Positions 10,659-23,514 are shown, counted from the stretch's first letter. The stretch: 64,000 nt of DNA from Aedes albopictus (GCF_035046485.1 NC_085137.1:373674706-373738705); one strand, 5' to 3'. Numbers and translations: made by a program. The notes: generated by a model not told the origin, from the letters alone.

Positions 10659-13269
10659 CTAGATGCTACCTACTGTCTCCACTGGGTAGAGATGGTTGAG
10701 TATTGCAAAATAGTGCACAGTGGCAGCCATGACTACGAATAAATGCCATATCGCATGGGCAAAGGGGAAGATCCCGTCGGATTTGAAGAAACCAATTCCT
10801 ACGATGTAGAGGAATCCGCCCAACTTAAGCTCAGTCATTGCTGTAAACTCATGACCCCAAAAGACGATCATTAAGGATGGAACTACACCGATCACCGTAT
10901 AGAAGAAGGTTTCCAAGCATTTGTATCGTTCATGGAATATCTGAAAATTTTAGGAAGTGTTATACAAGTGGCACAAACAATTTCATTCACCTTTAAACCC
11001 ACCTGTTGGTAGATGATACCCAAGATGGCCATCGCCCAAACGCACCACTTGACCACCGATACAATCTGTGGATGGGAAGTGTGTCCTAGGCTAAGCCACG
11101 GGTAGTACGATCCGGCTATGAAGATGTAAATCATGGCCCTGTCGCAGCGGTGCAGCACGTCCTTCAGTTGGCGGTTCCGATTGCAGTAGAACACACAGTG
11201 GAAGAAGGTGGACACGAAAAACAGCATAGTCAGAGCAATTCCGTAGATTACGGCAGACAGCATCTGTGCGCCCGTGTAGCTTCGGAAGTACAGATTCAAC
11301 CCGGCGTACACCGAAGGAAGCACCCAGAGACCGTGCGTGAGAACGTTGGCAATGTGTTCGATCTGAAATGAGGAGTTATTGGATAAAAATATGAATTCCA
11401 TAAAATAGGTGTATGAAGACACACAATGATTTTTTTCGTATTTTTAAAATAAGACTTTCAATCCAAAGTTATTTTCAGTACATTATGAAGTGGAACAATG
11501 CAGGGAGATGAAATCAGCTGGTAACACTTTTACCGAAAGGCATTCTGCGGTAAACACAAATATCTTGCCAGGTGGTAGTAGCACTCAAACAAACACTTGT
11601 TGAGTGGTGTGGTCCGACGTTTTACCAAAATACTCAAGCTTGAAAAGGCTCAGGGAATATACAGGGGATACTCAAAATAACTGGGACATGTAAAATTTTC
11701 ACTTTTCAAGAAATGTTCAAATCGCTGTAACTTTTCAAAAAGGGCATCAAATGTTCTCAAATTTTCACTGTAAGTTCATCAACTAGTTGTGTATCAGTGG
11801 TCAAAATTCGGGCCATTCTACACAAAGTTATAAAGATTCTAGAAAAAGGTATAATTTTCCGATAGCCAATTTTGAGCTGTTATATCTCCGGATTCAATGA
11901 ACCGAATGCAATGAAATTTTGATCATTTAGGACTCATATAATGAGCTATTGAAAACATTAGACTAAACTTAAAATTCTTCACACGAAAGAAAATTATTTC
12001 GATTAGATTATTTTTCTAATATAACACCAATTTTTCCAAAACTTCATCATCGTTTCAAAATTCGAGATAGTAATTATAGCTGATTTAAATTCCCTCTAAT
12101 TGAATCGAATATATTTATGTTTCAAAGAAAAGCAACCAAATAGCCTTCATTAAATTGAAAAAGTAATGGGATGCATATGAAAAATAGATAAATTTACTGA
12201 AAAACCATGGAATAAATAAAATCGCCATAACTTTTTTTTCTTATTTATAATTTCAAATTTAGTCAATTGTTTTTCAAAGTTCATTATTTAAGTCATAAAT
12301 GATCAAAATTTCATTGCATTCGGTTCATTGAATCCGGAGATATAGCAGCTCAAAATAGGCTATCGGATAGATATACCTTTTTCTAGAACCTTTATAACTT
12401 TGTGTAGAATGATCCGATCCTTCCCAAATTTTGACCACTGATACACAGTGATGAGCTAACAGTAAAAATTTGAGAATATTTGATGCCCATTTCAAAAAGT
12501 TACAGCGAGTTGAACATTTTTTGAAAAGTGAAAATTTTGCCTGTCCCAGTTATTTTGAGTATCCCCTGTATTCTGAATACCTTTCCGTTAGTTATCCATA
12601 AGCTTCAATAAAATTTTGGTTCATCCTTCAAGTCTAAGGGGTATCAACACTTTCACAGTGATTAACTGTGGGATTTTTTTGCAACTGTTTTAATTTTTTT
12701 AACATGTGGCAGGTACGAAGATACTCAATGAAGTTCAGAAAATTACTACTGCCCGCAAATCTACTCACCTTAGTGGGAATGTAGGCACAGCCAGGTGCGG
12801 CACGTGCATTCTTCATCTTGATGGCCCGCATTTGTTTCCAGGGAACGGATTTCAAATCGTGCCGCAGTTTCAACCAAAATCCCAATATTCCAAAAATTTC
12901 CGCCGGTGACGTTCCAACGCTTGCGGTGCTGCAGTCCTCTCCAAAGCCACCATCATACCCGCACAGCTTGAACTCTCCGTTGCAACATCCTGCATTTGAT
13001 GATGATCCTGCTGCAGCTGCTGCTCCAAGGGATATCGATCCATTGCCAAAGATGTGCGTCGGAGTTGATGGAAGTGATTTTTTCGCGGGTGAAGAAGACG
13101 CTGATTTTGATGGGGTACTGGTGTTATGGTAAAGCTTTGGCTGCTGCTGATGCTGTTGTTGTTGTTGTTGGTAAAGCTGTGTTGTTGCACTTCCTCCATT
13201 GCATATGTTTCCGTTATCGTGGGGTTCACAGAATGATTGACCATGTCGGGCAATAATGCCATCTGGCAT
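10659..13269 (-). CDS. MMD/PAQR11-like seven-transmembrane protein (three coding exons)
   Basis: Exons on the minus strand are 13269-12769 (ATG at 13269), 11362-11003 and 10940-10659. All introns have GT-AG ends and are in phase 0. An acceptor (ATTTCAG) just upstream puts the exon start at 13279, so a non-coding first exon lies further out. The product is about 380 residues. Residues 1 to about 145 are a low-complexity extension with a poly-Gln run near 32-41 and a short poly-Ala run. The rest matches the monocyte-to-macrophage differentiation (MMD) branch of the PAQR family, which in mammals is about 240 residues. The CREST/PAQR metal-site residues are present: S218 and H222 (STFFH), D241 (CDR) and H349-x3-H353 (HAIWH). 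FFKSDG and PFAHAIWHLFV are diagnostic. These proteins sit in Golgi and other internal membranes; the activity in insects is not established. The long N-terminal tail is the unusual point. Confidence 0.93.
11662..12568. mobile_element. Fold-back MITE in the first coding intron of the MMD-like gene
   Basis: A 907-bp element begins CAGGGGATACTCAAAATAAC, ends with the inverted sequence, and is flanked by TA (11660-11661 and 12569-12570). The arms are about 330 bp each and diverged. The TA duplication suggests Tc1/mariner-type mobilisation. It shares general style (CAGGGG ends, long arms) with the elements ending at 34327 and starting at 44910. There is no coding sequence. Confidence 0.8.
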
Positions 13270-13279
13270 TGCGATCCAG

Positions 13280-13969
13280 CTGAAATGATTTGAAGGAAAA
13301 TATATGGAAATGGTTAAGTGATTCCGGCTAAAATTAATCAGGATTGGGATAGATCCACATATGTAGATATGGTTCATTTACGTTTGTCATGCCATAAACT
13401 TTAATAAAAAAATGAGCGAAAACTACTGTGATCTCTCTTTCGATCAATGCCGTCAGGAATCAAATGCCAGTGGTGGTCGGTACCTGGATTGACAGAGAAC
13501 GATACATAGTGGTAAGAGAAGAAGAGAAACGATTCCATCATAGCCAAAAGCGGCGATACGAAGTGAAAGCGATTGCTGAAATTCTAGAGAGCATGGATTG
13601 GAGCAATATGCGAAGGTTCAAACAATTGAGGGGCCCAGAATCAAAGGGGTGTAAGTAACCATTTTGTCGATTTTGAGCTGAACACATAAAAATTCTTCAG
13701 ATTTCAAGCTTTCAGGAACTTTTTTAAGATTTTTTTTACGATGATTAGAAAAATTACAATTAATCGTAGAAAATTGGGCCAATATAGGATGAAAAATTGG
13801 AGAAAATTTTTCAGTGACAGACTAAACATAAGGTGGCAGAGGTACTTCGAAGATTTGTTAAGCAAATGATAATAATGATGGTATAACCTGGAACCAAAGT
13901 TCAAATTGGATTTTGGTGCTGATTTTTGACTTGATGACGGCACGGTGGCACCCCTCCACGAGGTCCTTC
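13280..13969. other. Upstream of the MMD-like coding exons; probable 5' intron
   Basis: A strong minus-strand acceptor at 13280 implies this stretch is intron between the coding exon and an unplaced 5' UTR exon. No other signal is recognised. Confidence 0.4.
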
Positions 13970-14345
13970 TGGGATTCCACAGGAATTCCATCCGAGATTC
14001 CTCCGAGAAATCCTTCGCGGTTTTTCTACAAATTTGTTTCAGGACTCCTCCAGATGTGGGATTCCCAGGGATGAAGAGGTGAACCCCGGGAGATTCCTTC
14101 AGAAGTTACCGGTGGGCTTCTTCCAGGAGTTTCTTCTGGGATTCCTCCAGGAAAAACTAACGGGATTCTTCCAGAGATTCTTTCCCGGTTTGCTCGAGGA
14201 ATACTATTTTTGAGAATATTTTAGAAGTTCTTACATTTTTCAGAATTTCTTCAGATATTTTTCAAGGAATACTCTCCAAGATCCCTCTAAGATTACTCCT
14301 TCCAGATTACCCCAGCATATTTTCCTGAGATTCTTCCTGGAATTC
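13970..14345. repeat. GGAATTCC-type degenerate minisatellite
   Basis: Short imperfect units, roughly 12-15 bp, rich in GATTCCTCC, GGAATTCC and CCAGGA variants. The same sequence style recurs at 15250-16735, 38964-40640, 41217-42027, 43130-43750 and 46530-47470. Confidence 0.7.
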
Positions 14346-14921
14346 CTTCCGTGGTCTCTCCACATTTTTTCTATGATCCCTCTATGATTTCTTTCTGCGA
14401 TTGCCAGGGGGTGACAAAGGGCCAGAATCAGCATCTCAGCATTCGGTTCATCATGGCGTCCAATGTTTTTGTTTTTATTGCTTTGTTTATCGCAAAAATC
14501 CGCTTGAAGCATCGACACTGCTTCGCTGCTACATACACTCCCGGTCAAAAGTTTGGGGTCACCCCCTCAAAAACATGTCATTTTTTTAGGCTCATATCTC
14601 CGTCAATTTGCGTCCGATTTCAAAACCCTAGGTCTCATTCAAAAGATAATAAGTCAGAGGAACTATGGACATACTTTAGGTGAAACTTTTACAAAAATAT
14701 TTGTATGTAAAATTAACCAAAAGTTGTGAAATTTTCTTCAAAATTAATATAAACTTACGGCAGTGTCGTTGGAAATTGGGTCGACAAAATTTTAAGATGA
14801 GAGCGGTAATATAACCTATTTTCTATTAGCTTTCAACTGCTTTTTGCCGAACTTAGCTAAACAAATCTAGAAAGAAAGTTATTAAGTAATCTTGATGTCA
14901 TGTCTTCGACCTTGATGATGT
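14346..14921. other. Unassigned repeat-like DNA
   Basis: Contains GGTCAAAAGTTTGGGGTCACC at about 14543, a sequence resembling Tc1-type ends, and a near copy in the same orientation at about 15226. No transposase is seen. Confidence 0.3.
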
Positions 14922-15167
14922 CATTCACAATACGCGCGACGTGAGACGAAACATAACACTTATAGTTCTTACAATCGTCAAGATATTAAAATTTACCTTT
15001 CGTCGACCGGTTTCGGGCGCGATGTCGCCCATCAACAGGACAATGTCCGACTGTTGATGGGCGACATCGCGCCCGAAACCGGTCGACGAAAGGTAAATTT
15101 TAATATCTTGACGATTGTAAGAACTATAAGTGTTATGTTTCGTCTCACGTCGCGCGTATTGTGAATG
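14922..15167. repeat. Perfect palindrome: identical 116-bp inverted arms, 14-bp spacer
   Basis: Bases 14922-15037 and 15052-15167 are exact reverse complements by eye, with spacer GGACAATGTCCGAC, itself partly self-complementary. The arms contain GCCCGAAACCGGTCGACG and no ORF. No mismatch was found, so the inversion is recent or maintained. It may be an inverted duplication of a retroelement segment. Such structures are prone to assembly artefact, so it needs raw-read support. Confidence 0.9.
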
Positions 15168-16735
15168 TCGTTACTGTTCTTACGTTGGCACAAATCACGA
15201 AAATTTGATAGCTTGATGATGTCATCGACCAAAAGTTTGGGTCACCCCTTTTCTGAGTTTCTTAACTGGTTCCATCTCAGGAACTCCATTCTGGATTTTT
15301 CTGATATTCCTACTGGGACTTCAAGGGCTTTATTCTGGGATTTCTCCTGGAGTTCCGGGAATCCTCTCTGAATTCCATCCGAGATTCTGAAACTTGCTGG
15401 AGCATTTCCTCGAGAAAATCTTGTAGGGTTGTTTATGAGGAATTCCATAACTGCAGGAGGAATTTCTTAAAATACGCCCATATAAACTCCTGTAGGCATC
15501 AAAAACATCCGAAAAAAAATCAGAATGAACTTCCAGAAAAAAATCAGAAGACTCTGGAGGAATTCCAAACGGAACTCTTGGATGAAACCAGAAAAAAATC
15601 CCTAGATGAATATTGGAAAGAGTTCCTGAAGAAATCCGGGAAGCATTTTCTGAAATAATTCCAGAAGCAATTCCCAGAATAAGTTCCAAAAAGAAATCCT
15701 AGGAAAAGTTCTAAAAGAAAACCCGGAAAAAACTCCCGACGAGATCCACGAAGGATTTTCTGAAGTAATTCCAGAAGAAGTTCGTGACAGAAGCCCAGAA
15801 AAAAAAATCCTAGAGAAATCCTTAATGAAGCTCGCGAAGAAATGATCTCCAAAGAATCCCGGAAGAAGTTCCCGGTGGTTTTACTGTAAGAATCCCAGAA
15901 GTTATTCCTGAAAGGATCCCGGAAGCAGCTCCTGTAAACTGCCGAAGTAGTTTCTGGAGGAATACTGGAAGAAGTTCTTGAAGGGTTCCTATAAGGATCT
16001 CAAAAAGAATTTCTAAAGAAATTCCAGAAGGCAGGAATGGCATTTCGCACTAAAAATGTACACAGTGCTGCTCATTTTCATATTGAAAGTGCGTACACTT
16101 GCACACACACTGAGGAGCATGCCGTCCCTTTCAAAAGGAACTCCGGATGGAATCTGGCATAGAATTCCTGGAAGGATTCCATGACAGAATTTTAGAAAGA
16201 GTTTATAAAGGAATCTCGGAACGAATTTCTGAAGCAATCCCCGAGAAAACTCCTGGAAAAACCCCGAAGCAAATTCCGGGTAAAATTGCTGAAATTCCCA
16301 GAATACCTTCTGAAAGTAAAAAAAAAACGTCTGAACACATTCCAAAAGAAACTATTAGAAGAATCTATAGGATGCAGTTCCTGGAGGATGAAGGAATCTA
16401 GGATTTCCTGAAGTAATATCTCAGAAGGTATTCCTTAAGAAATTCTAGAAAAAACTGTGGAAGAATCTCGAAAGTACTTCCTGATGGAATTTTGGTAATA
16501 GCTCCTGAAAAAATCACAGACGGAATCTCTTTAGGAATCTCAGAAGAAACTCCTGGAAGAACCCAAGATAACTATCAAGAGATTGCTGGGAATCCCACAT
16601 AAACTCTTGGATGAGACCTGGCACAAATTTGTGGAGAAACCGGGAAGGACTTCTAGGAGGGTACCCTGATGAAGTTCCTGTGGAATCCAAGAAGGACCTC
16701 CCTGAGGGGTTTCACCGTCATCAAGTCATAAATCA
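15168..16735. repeat. GGAATTCC-type degenerate minisatellite, large block
   Basis: From about 15250, imperfect units of the form GAAATCCCGGAAGAAGTTCC repeat with drifting period. Both polarities occur (TTCCTCC-rich at the left, GGAAGAA-rich at the right). Frames through it look like proteins (Ile-Pro-Glu-Gly repeats) only because the unit length is often a multiple of three. About 16040-16135 is a small non-repeat patch with a GTGCGTACACTTGC segment. Confidence 0.7.
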
Positions 16736-16854
16736 GCACACTTTCCCACGCTCACGTACCCCATATTTTAAATGATATTATATAACCAGGAATGAGAAAT
16801 GTCATAAAAATGTCATTTCGTTATGTGCTAATTACATTGTACTTAGTCGGACAT

Positions 16855-17103
16855 ATTAATAGAAATACACTATAGAACTCCAATGGCGCTGTTGTCACTT
16901 TTCCTATTTAATTAAATTGATAACTCTAATTGTAATTAATCATCGTTTTTAAGTATTCCGCTTGTAAAGGATATTTCGTTTTGGTAAACAAAATTTATTT
17001 GACACTTCTAGTACCGCTAATGACGCTGTAAGGGCGTGGCAAACTAGATGTTAGTCACACGAACAGCCCCGACATTGGACTTCTGTGGCTAGTTATTCTA
17101 CTG
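16855..17103 (+). repeat. Dispersed repeat, copy 1 (second copy at 55866-56112, inverted)
   Basis: The segment from AATAGAAATACACTATAGAA to GGCTAGTTATTCTA matches the reverse complement of 55866-56112 over about 250 bp with scattered differences. Shared landmarks are CTCCAATGGCGCTG, GGTAAACAAAATTTATTTG and GTGGCAAACTAGATGTTAG. The family is unknown and there is no coding sequence. Confidence 0.8.
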
Positions 17104-18356
17104 ACATATTAATCGGCAACATCATTGAAAATTTTACGCTCCGTTATTTCAATCCGTTAATTGAAATTTGGAAATTAATTTTCATGTGAACTTTCAAGTG
17201 CTTTTATTGAATTTCTTTGGACAACCATTTCGTCTATTCGGCGCTACCCATCGTCTGCAGTGAACCCAAGAATTTGCGCCGACAAAAAGGGCAAACGGGA
17301 ATAGTGGCTTTTGGATAAGGGTAACAGGGAAGGATCACCGTTATCTACAAGTTTGGTAAGCTCGTTTCATGCTTTTTTATCCGTACAGTTAAAAGCCGGA
17401 GTTTCGAGCCGGGAATCGTTTTTTTTTTTCTAGATTGTGCGTCGGACGTTCGTGGTGGGGGTGGTGCGCTGGATAGAGGACCAAATCCGCTGTACAGCGC
17501 ACTACGCGCGGCGTTGGGTTTCACGTATTGATTTGCAGAAGAATCGGTTTTCACGTGTGGACTTCAGGCTTCAACCGCGACGACAATTTTTGTAAATTTT
17601 AGTTTCTCGAGCTGTAGAGCTCTACTGTGTGGATTGATTTGTCTATATGTTCAGTCATAGTGAATCTTAATTATTGTAAGGAAGTATTCCCTGAATATGA
17701 CGCGTGTGTGGGGGCGGTTTCGAGGAATATTTTTCGCGAGTGCATCGTTTATAGCAAAACAAGAATCGTTTTGGTGATGAAGCAATTTGTTTACCATGAC
17801 AAAAAACACATCTCCCCTTCCCATTTCCAAAATTCTAGTGATTTCTCGTAGTAACGCAGAGAATTCCTCGGTTATTGGCCTAAGCGAGATTCATGTCCCC
17901 TTTCCTCAATTGACCTGCATTCGGACGCGGCCGGCGCTGGTATTGCTTATTGAAAAGTATTGGGATACCAGCATTTACACAATGAGGAGAAGGCTAATCC
18001 CAAGCATCATCTGTTGGTTCTTTGTGTAAATGCATATGTCCTTGCAATAACAGAGGAGCAACCGCGGGCGGTCAATCATGCTCATGCTCATGCTCATGCT
18101 CAATGTTAATCGGCGACATCATTGATTATCTACATATAACTAATCAGCGATCTGGACTGGGGATGCGTACTAACAAAAATTTACACCGAATGTGGTATAA
18201 ACAGAAAAATTTCATGAAATTCCGCGACATTTTCCATTCCTGCATACCACCCATGAAAAGCTGGCAAAATTCTCCTTCTCCTTTCTGTTTGCTCATCTGC
18301 TCCTCGCACAGTGAGCCGCGATAGACCGCGATGGATAGCAAAGCTCAAAAAAGCTA
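17104..18356. other. Unique-looking DNA with a GC-richer patch
   Basis: Bases 17220-17570 are GC-richer and could hold an untranslated first exon of the minus-strand MMD-like gene, but no splice donor could be tied to it. A short ATGCTC tandem run lies at about 18078-18102. Nothing else is recognised. Confidence 0.25.
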
Positions 18357-18958
18357 TAGGGTAAACAGGTATAATATGCCCCCCTTAAGCAGAAATGGCA
18401 ATACATATATCTAAAACTGGCGCCTTATTCCATCTATTGTTCACTGCAAATCATTGTTCCTAAAGTCAGAGAAGTGTTGCATGCGAACTTTGCCTTTGGA
18501 GTGGTGGCTATGGAAGCTTTGAAACGTTTTTCGAAAACGTTCCAAAAATTGCCTTTTCAAAACAAACGGGGCAATACGCCCCATCAAAAGAAAAACGTCC
18601 AGCCCCGTGATAAAACTGTCCCAGGGGATAATTCCACCACATGCTTATCCTAGCAGGGTCTTTCAACAAGTGTTTAAATGCATAAAAGTTGCAAAATAAC
18701 ACAAGCGAACAGAACTAGCTTCGTTTACAATGAAGTCAGTTTACAAGAGGTAAAATATTACGCCAAAAGCCTCGATTTCAGACTTTTTGATTTTTTATTG
18801 CTTTTCTGTGCCAATCAACTAACGGACCAGCTTGATGGCAATTATTCTTCAATATTTGAGATTTCTAATCGATCACGCATGCGAAAAGTGCTTGAATCGC
18901 TAGAAAATGAAGGGGGGGCGTTTTGCCCCGGTGGGGCGCATTATACCCTTTTACCCTA
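18357..18958. mobile_element. TIR MITE with TAGGGTAAA ends
   Basis: The left end is TAGGGTAAACAGGTATAATA; the right end is the inverted TAGGGTAAAAGGGTATAATG. Both continue into C-rich GCCCC blocks. The element is about 600 bp, non-coding and TA-bounded. Confidence 0.75.
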
Positions 18959-19410
18959 TTTCCGATTTTTTTTTCTAAGTCCAAAAGCTATTTCGAATCG
19001 TAAACAACAAGGCCACGAAATGTCAAACACTTAGCAACTCAAAATTATCTTAGCAACTGCGGCTTGCAGTATCCTATATTGCTACAAAACTTAAAATTCT
19101 ATATGATTCATAACGTATGCATTTGTTAACAAAATTTGTTGGGGTGATCCTTGAAAAACAACATTCAATTCAACAATTTCACGTAGACAGTTAGTTGTGA
19201 GCCCTTACAGAAATTTTAACGTCGCATCGCATGTAGGGTATCGCGCCACTTGGGCGGTGGCTTCTTTATTCATCTGTTTTCCAAAACTCAGTCAATTTTG
19301 AATCAATTGACTTGAAATGTTGTACACGGGTAGATACTATACCTATCTCACCACATTCCAAAAGTTGTGTCAATTGGTTCAAATTTGACTGAGTTATAGA
19401 GGAAAACAGC
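18959..19410. other. Non-coding DNA before the truncated LINE
   Basis: No gene seen. The segment from about 19270 to 19407 reads like part of a MITE arm but no partner was found. Confidence 0.3.
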
Positions 19411-20789
19411 TACCGGAGGAGTGGAAGGAAGGGGCAATCTGCCCCATTCACAAGAAAGGCGACCATTTGGAATGTGAGAACTTCAGGGCGATCACTATTT
19501 TGAATGCTGCCTACAAAGTGCTATCCCAGATCATTTTCCGTCGTCTGTCACCTAAAACGAATGAGTTCGTGGGAAGTTATCAAGCCGGCTTCATCGACGG
19601 CCGGTCGACAACGGACCAGTTCTTTACCGTACGGCAAATCCTCCAGAAATGCCGTGAATACCAGGTCCCAACGCATCACCTGTTCATCGACTTCAAAGCG
19701 GCATACGACAGTATCGACCGCGCAGAGCTATGGAGAATCATGGACGAAAACGGCTTTCCTGGGAAACTGACTAGACTGATTAAAGCAACTATGAACGGTG
19801 TGCAAAACTGCGTAAGGGTTTCGGGTGAACTATCCAGTTCATTCGAATCTCGCCGGGGACTGCGACAAGGTGACGGACTCTCATGCCTACTATTCAACAT
19901 CGCTCTGGAAGGTGTGATGCGACGAGCCGGGCTCAACAGCCTGGGAACGATTTTCACAAAATTCGGTCAATTTGTGTGCTTTGCGGACGACATGGACATT
20001 ATTGCTAAAACATTTGGAACGGTGGCAGAGCTGTACACGCGCCTGAAACGCGATGCAGCAAAGGTCGAACTGGTGGTAAATGCCTCAAAAACAAAGTACA
20101 TGCTGGTAGGCGGAACCGAAAACGACCGGATCCGTCTGGGTAGTAATGTCACGATAGACGGGGATACTTTCGAGGTGGTGGAGGAATTCGTCTACCTCAG
20201 ATGCTTACTGACGGCTGACAACAACGTGAGCCGTGAAATTCGGAGGCGCATCACCAGCGGAAGTCGGGCCTACTACGGGTTCCGGAAGAAACTGCGGTCG
20301 AAAAAGATTCACCCACGCACCAAATGCACCATGTACAAAACGCTAATAAGACCGGTGATCCTCTACGGGCACGAGACATGGACCATGCTCGAGGAGGACC
20401 TGCAAGCACTCGGAGTTTTCGAGCGACGCGTGCTAAGGACGATCTTCGGCGGTGTGCAGGAGAACGGTGTGTGGCGGAGAAGGATGAACCACGAGCTCGC
20501 TGCACTTTAAGGCGAACCCAGCATCCAGAAGGTGACCAAAGCCGGAAGGATACGGTGGGCAGGGCATGTTGCAAGCCGGACAACAACCCTGCAAAGCTGG
20601 TGTTTGCAACTGATCCGGTTGGCACAAGAAGGCGTGGAGCGCAGAGAGCACGATGGGCGGACCAGCGTGACCTAGCGAGCATTGGACGCGACCGAGGATG
20701 GAGAGCGGCAGCCACAAACCGAGTATTGTGGCGTACTATTGTTGATTTTATTGTCTTAAATGTGATGTTGAACAAATAAATGTATGTAT
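19411..20789 (+). pseudogene. 5'-truncated RTE-like LINE (reverse transcriptase and 3' tail)
   Basis: Coding homology starts abruptly at 19411 (QLPEEWKEGAICPIHKKGDH) and runs through the RT: ENFRAITILNAAYK, GSYQAGFIDGRSTTDQFFT, FIDFKAAYDSIDRAELW, RRGLRQGDGLSCLLFNIALE, and the catalytic FADD at about 19980-19991. The C-terminal ERRVLRTIFGG and ENGVWRRRMNHEL follow. A TAA at 20508-20510 ends the frame early, and homology (RIRWAGHVA, then WRAAATNRVLW) continues in other frames to about 20740. The 3' end is a short TGTATG repeat after AATAAA, typical of LINEs with microsatellite tails. The endonuclease is absent. It is a dead-on-arrival copy. Its RT is closely related to the fragment at 6566-9196. 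Confidence 0.9.
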
Positions 20790-23510
20790 GTATAGTGAAA
20801 AACAGACAAATATAGAAGCCAACGCTCCAGTGTCGCGATTCCCTACTACCTTTTGCAAAAAAGTTATTTGTGATTTTAAAAGGTCATATACCCATATCTC
20901 AAAAGAAACAAGTAAATTTTTAATAATGTGGTTCCATTCTGACTAGAGAGCTTCGACTACTAGAAGGTATTCTACGGTGGCGATTCGTGAAACGATAAAT
21001 GCGCGCTAAAATAGATCCTCAAAAGTTCAATCACTCCTCCTTCGCTTTCGCACGCTTTGTTGATACAAATCGTCAGCTTGGTTGGTGCTAACGGTCGAAG
21101 ATGCTATAGAGCTCGCTGTCGAAACATTCACTTTACCCTTATCTCTCGCCACTTGGTATTATCTCTTTCATGTCCGTCGTTTCGACAGGCACCAGATGTG
21201 AGATAAGCGTTATGTTGAGTTTATCATTTTTCTTGAAAAGTGTTTAACCTGGTAAATGATAACACAAAAGGTCACATTAGATTGATTTCGACACGGAATG
21301 CGGCCATGCAAACAAAGGAGACGATTGAGCTCAGATAAGAGTACAAGTCAACGACTTGACAACGATAAGCCCCCTGTCCCAGTCCCAGTCGAATGAATGA
21401 AGCATCCGAAACCAGTTAGAATTTCCTACCTGATAAAGGTGTTTTCTTCGCAAACAAAATCGCTGCAGATGTTGATTGATATATCAGTCATCAAACAATT
21501 GATAGCATTTTAAGGTGATTATAGAACGAAGCCACACCTTGAATTTTCAAAAGCCCATAAAAGAAGAATCAAATATCGTATCGCGCTGAAAATTTGATCG
21601 ATTGGTCTTTCGCTGGTGGTGACCATTCGATTAACTTTTCAATGTCAGTCGATATTTGGTTCTTCAGATTTGTGCTCTTTAAAACTCGAGGTGTGTTTTC
21701 GTCATATCTTCACCTTAAGTAGGCATGCTGTTCAATGAATCTGTTGAATCAGCTGTAGTTCAGTACGTATTCTTACTCAAGTGCCAGCTTAACAGCAGTA
21801 AAAATGAACAACTTCCACACCATGAGGCGCCATTCATCCATAATTAAATTTAATGTCACCCAAAGCACAGCAAATAAGGAAAGGAAATTCACATCACTGT
21901 ATCAGACATTTACCTTACAAGCGTTAGATATGCATGTATGTATGTATGCCAAGCATGCCGTTTCTGACACTTGCGTGCTCTGGGCAGCTAAAAATAAGAT
22001 ACTCGGTGGTTGAACGGCATTAGTGCACAAAGTCCAAGGCTACAGGATGGACGAGAAGGTATTAGACGTGTACCTATCTATGTACACGCTTAACTAGGTG
22101 CACGTAGAACGAAGAAGAAAGTGGTGCTTGCCTGCTTGCGTCTAGTGGTTTCTGTCTTGCAACAGTTTGACTCAATCGTTTATGGCTTCAGCGAATGCTT
22201 CCATGGGAAATTGTAGCAATATGGAACATTGGAATACCTTAATATTCAACACAATATCTTATATGTAATCATTGAAAAAAAAAAACATAAAATCAATTGT
22301 AAATAAGTTGTATTACTTTTGACATCAAAGATTGTTGTTAAAAAATATTAAAAAAAATGAAAAAAATATGAGGGACATATAATAGCGGCTCTTGAGATTG
22401 GAATCAGTGTCATACGCTCATCCATACGCTTTAATTTGCATGGTGTTTACGTTCTCATTCTTCGATTAAGTTCCTAATTAGAACATGTTTTTGATTTGAA
22501 GGTGTGTCCGGGACATTGACGTATTTTTTTATATTCTGCTACACCAGTGTGGCAGCATGTCACGAGATTGGCCAATACCGCAGGTGCCGCCCATCCATTT
22601 GTTGCGACAGCAACAATGATGACAAAATAATTGATGAGGAAAGCGTTCACTTAGTAACGAAAGCATTTATTTATTTTTGGTTTTTGCTCAATTTCGATCG
22701 TCAAATCTAAAAATATCATTTTTTTTTTTGCAAATGAGGAACAAACAAACAAACGAGCTGATTTGTTGTTATAGCATACGCAGTGTGTATGTATACAAGT
22801 TTCAATCGTTGGGAAACTGTGAAAGGGCCTCTGGTTGACCGCCTTGGTTCTATGCGTGTACCTCTATCCGAGGTTCACATAGTCATTTCATTTCTTATCG
22901 TTCAATAACATTATCTCTCACGTGCTCTCACTATATCATGCTAGCAATGAACATCGAACACATGTTTGTTACTCTCTATGAATGAATTGCATGTACGCAC
23001 TTCGCATGGAAGCGTATAGTTGCTGTGTTACATAACAGAAACGTCATATTTGTAGTTGATGCATACGGGCTAATAATTTATATGAAAATATAAGAGAAGT
23101 AATAAGATCTTTTGAAGCATTAATTTTACATTATATTCTCAAAAGTTTAAATAATCTTTTAAACATATCTTCTAATAGTTGTGGTTTCGGTCAAGTACTT
23201 GCATGACAAAAGCTCTGTATGCCACCAACATTTCAGATACTTCTACGCAATAGATACATGTATCATTACTCAACATAAGAAAAAAAAATGATTTAAAAAA
23301 CCTGAACCCTTCTTCCGATGTGAAAAAAGGAAATATTTCAAACTAAAAATAAACAACAATCTGTGGTAAAAGCTTTTGTTGGTTAATCCGGGGATGTCTG
23401 GTTTTATTCCCGATATAAGGACTGTTCATTTTACAAAGAGGATAAGTTTGCAAGACTATGAAAAGCTTAGTTCAAATTAACGGTCTTGGTCGGATGTTTA
23501 GTACGTTATA
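20790..23510. other. Gene-poor unique-looking DNA
   Basis: AT-rich, with TATC/GATA-rich patches at 21130-21330 and A-runs at 22270-22360. Short ORFs at 21804-22013 and 22504-22710 have no recognisable domains. No transposon ends were recognised. Confidence 0.3.
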
Positions 23511-23514
23511 TTAA

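Noticed and set aside
12870..13262. 130-codon minus-strand ORF with Asn run
   Set aside because: Alternate frame of the MMD-like first coding exon; the CAG/CAA repeat reads as poly-Asn here.
15330..16345. Several 100-codon minus-strand ORFs
   Set aside because: Products of the GGAATTCC minisatellite, not genes.
20251..20775. 174-codon minus-strand ORF
   Set aside because: Antisense of the LINE reverse transcriptase tail.
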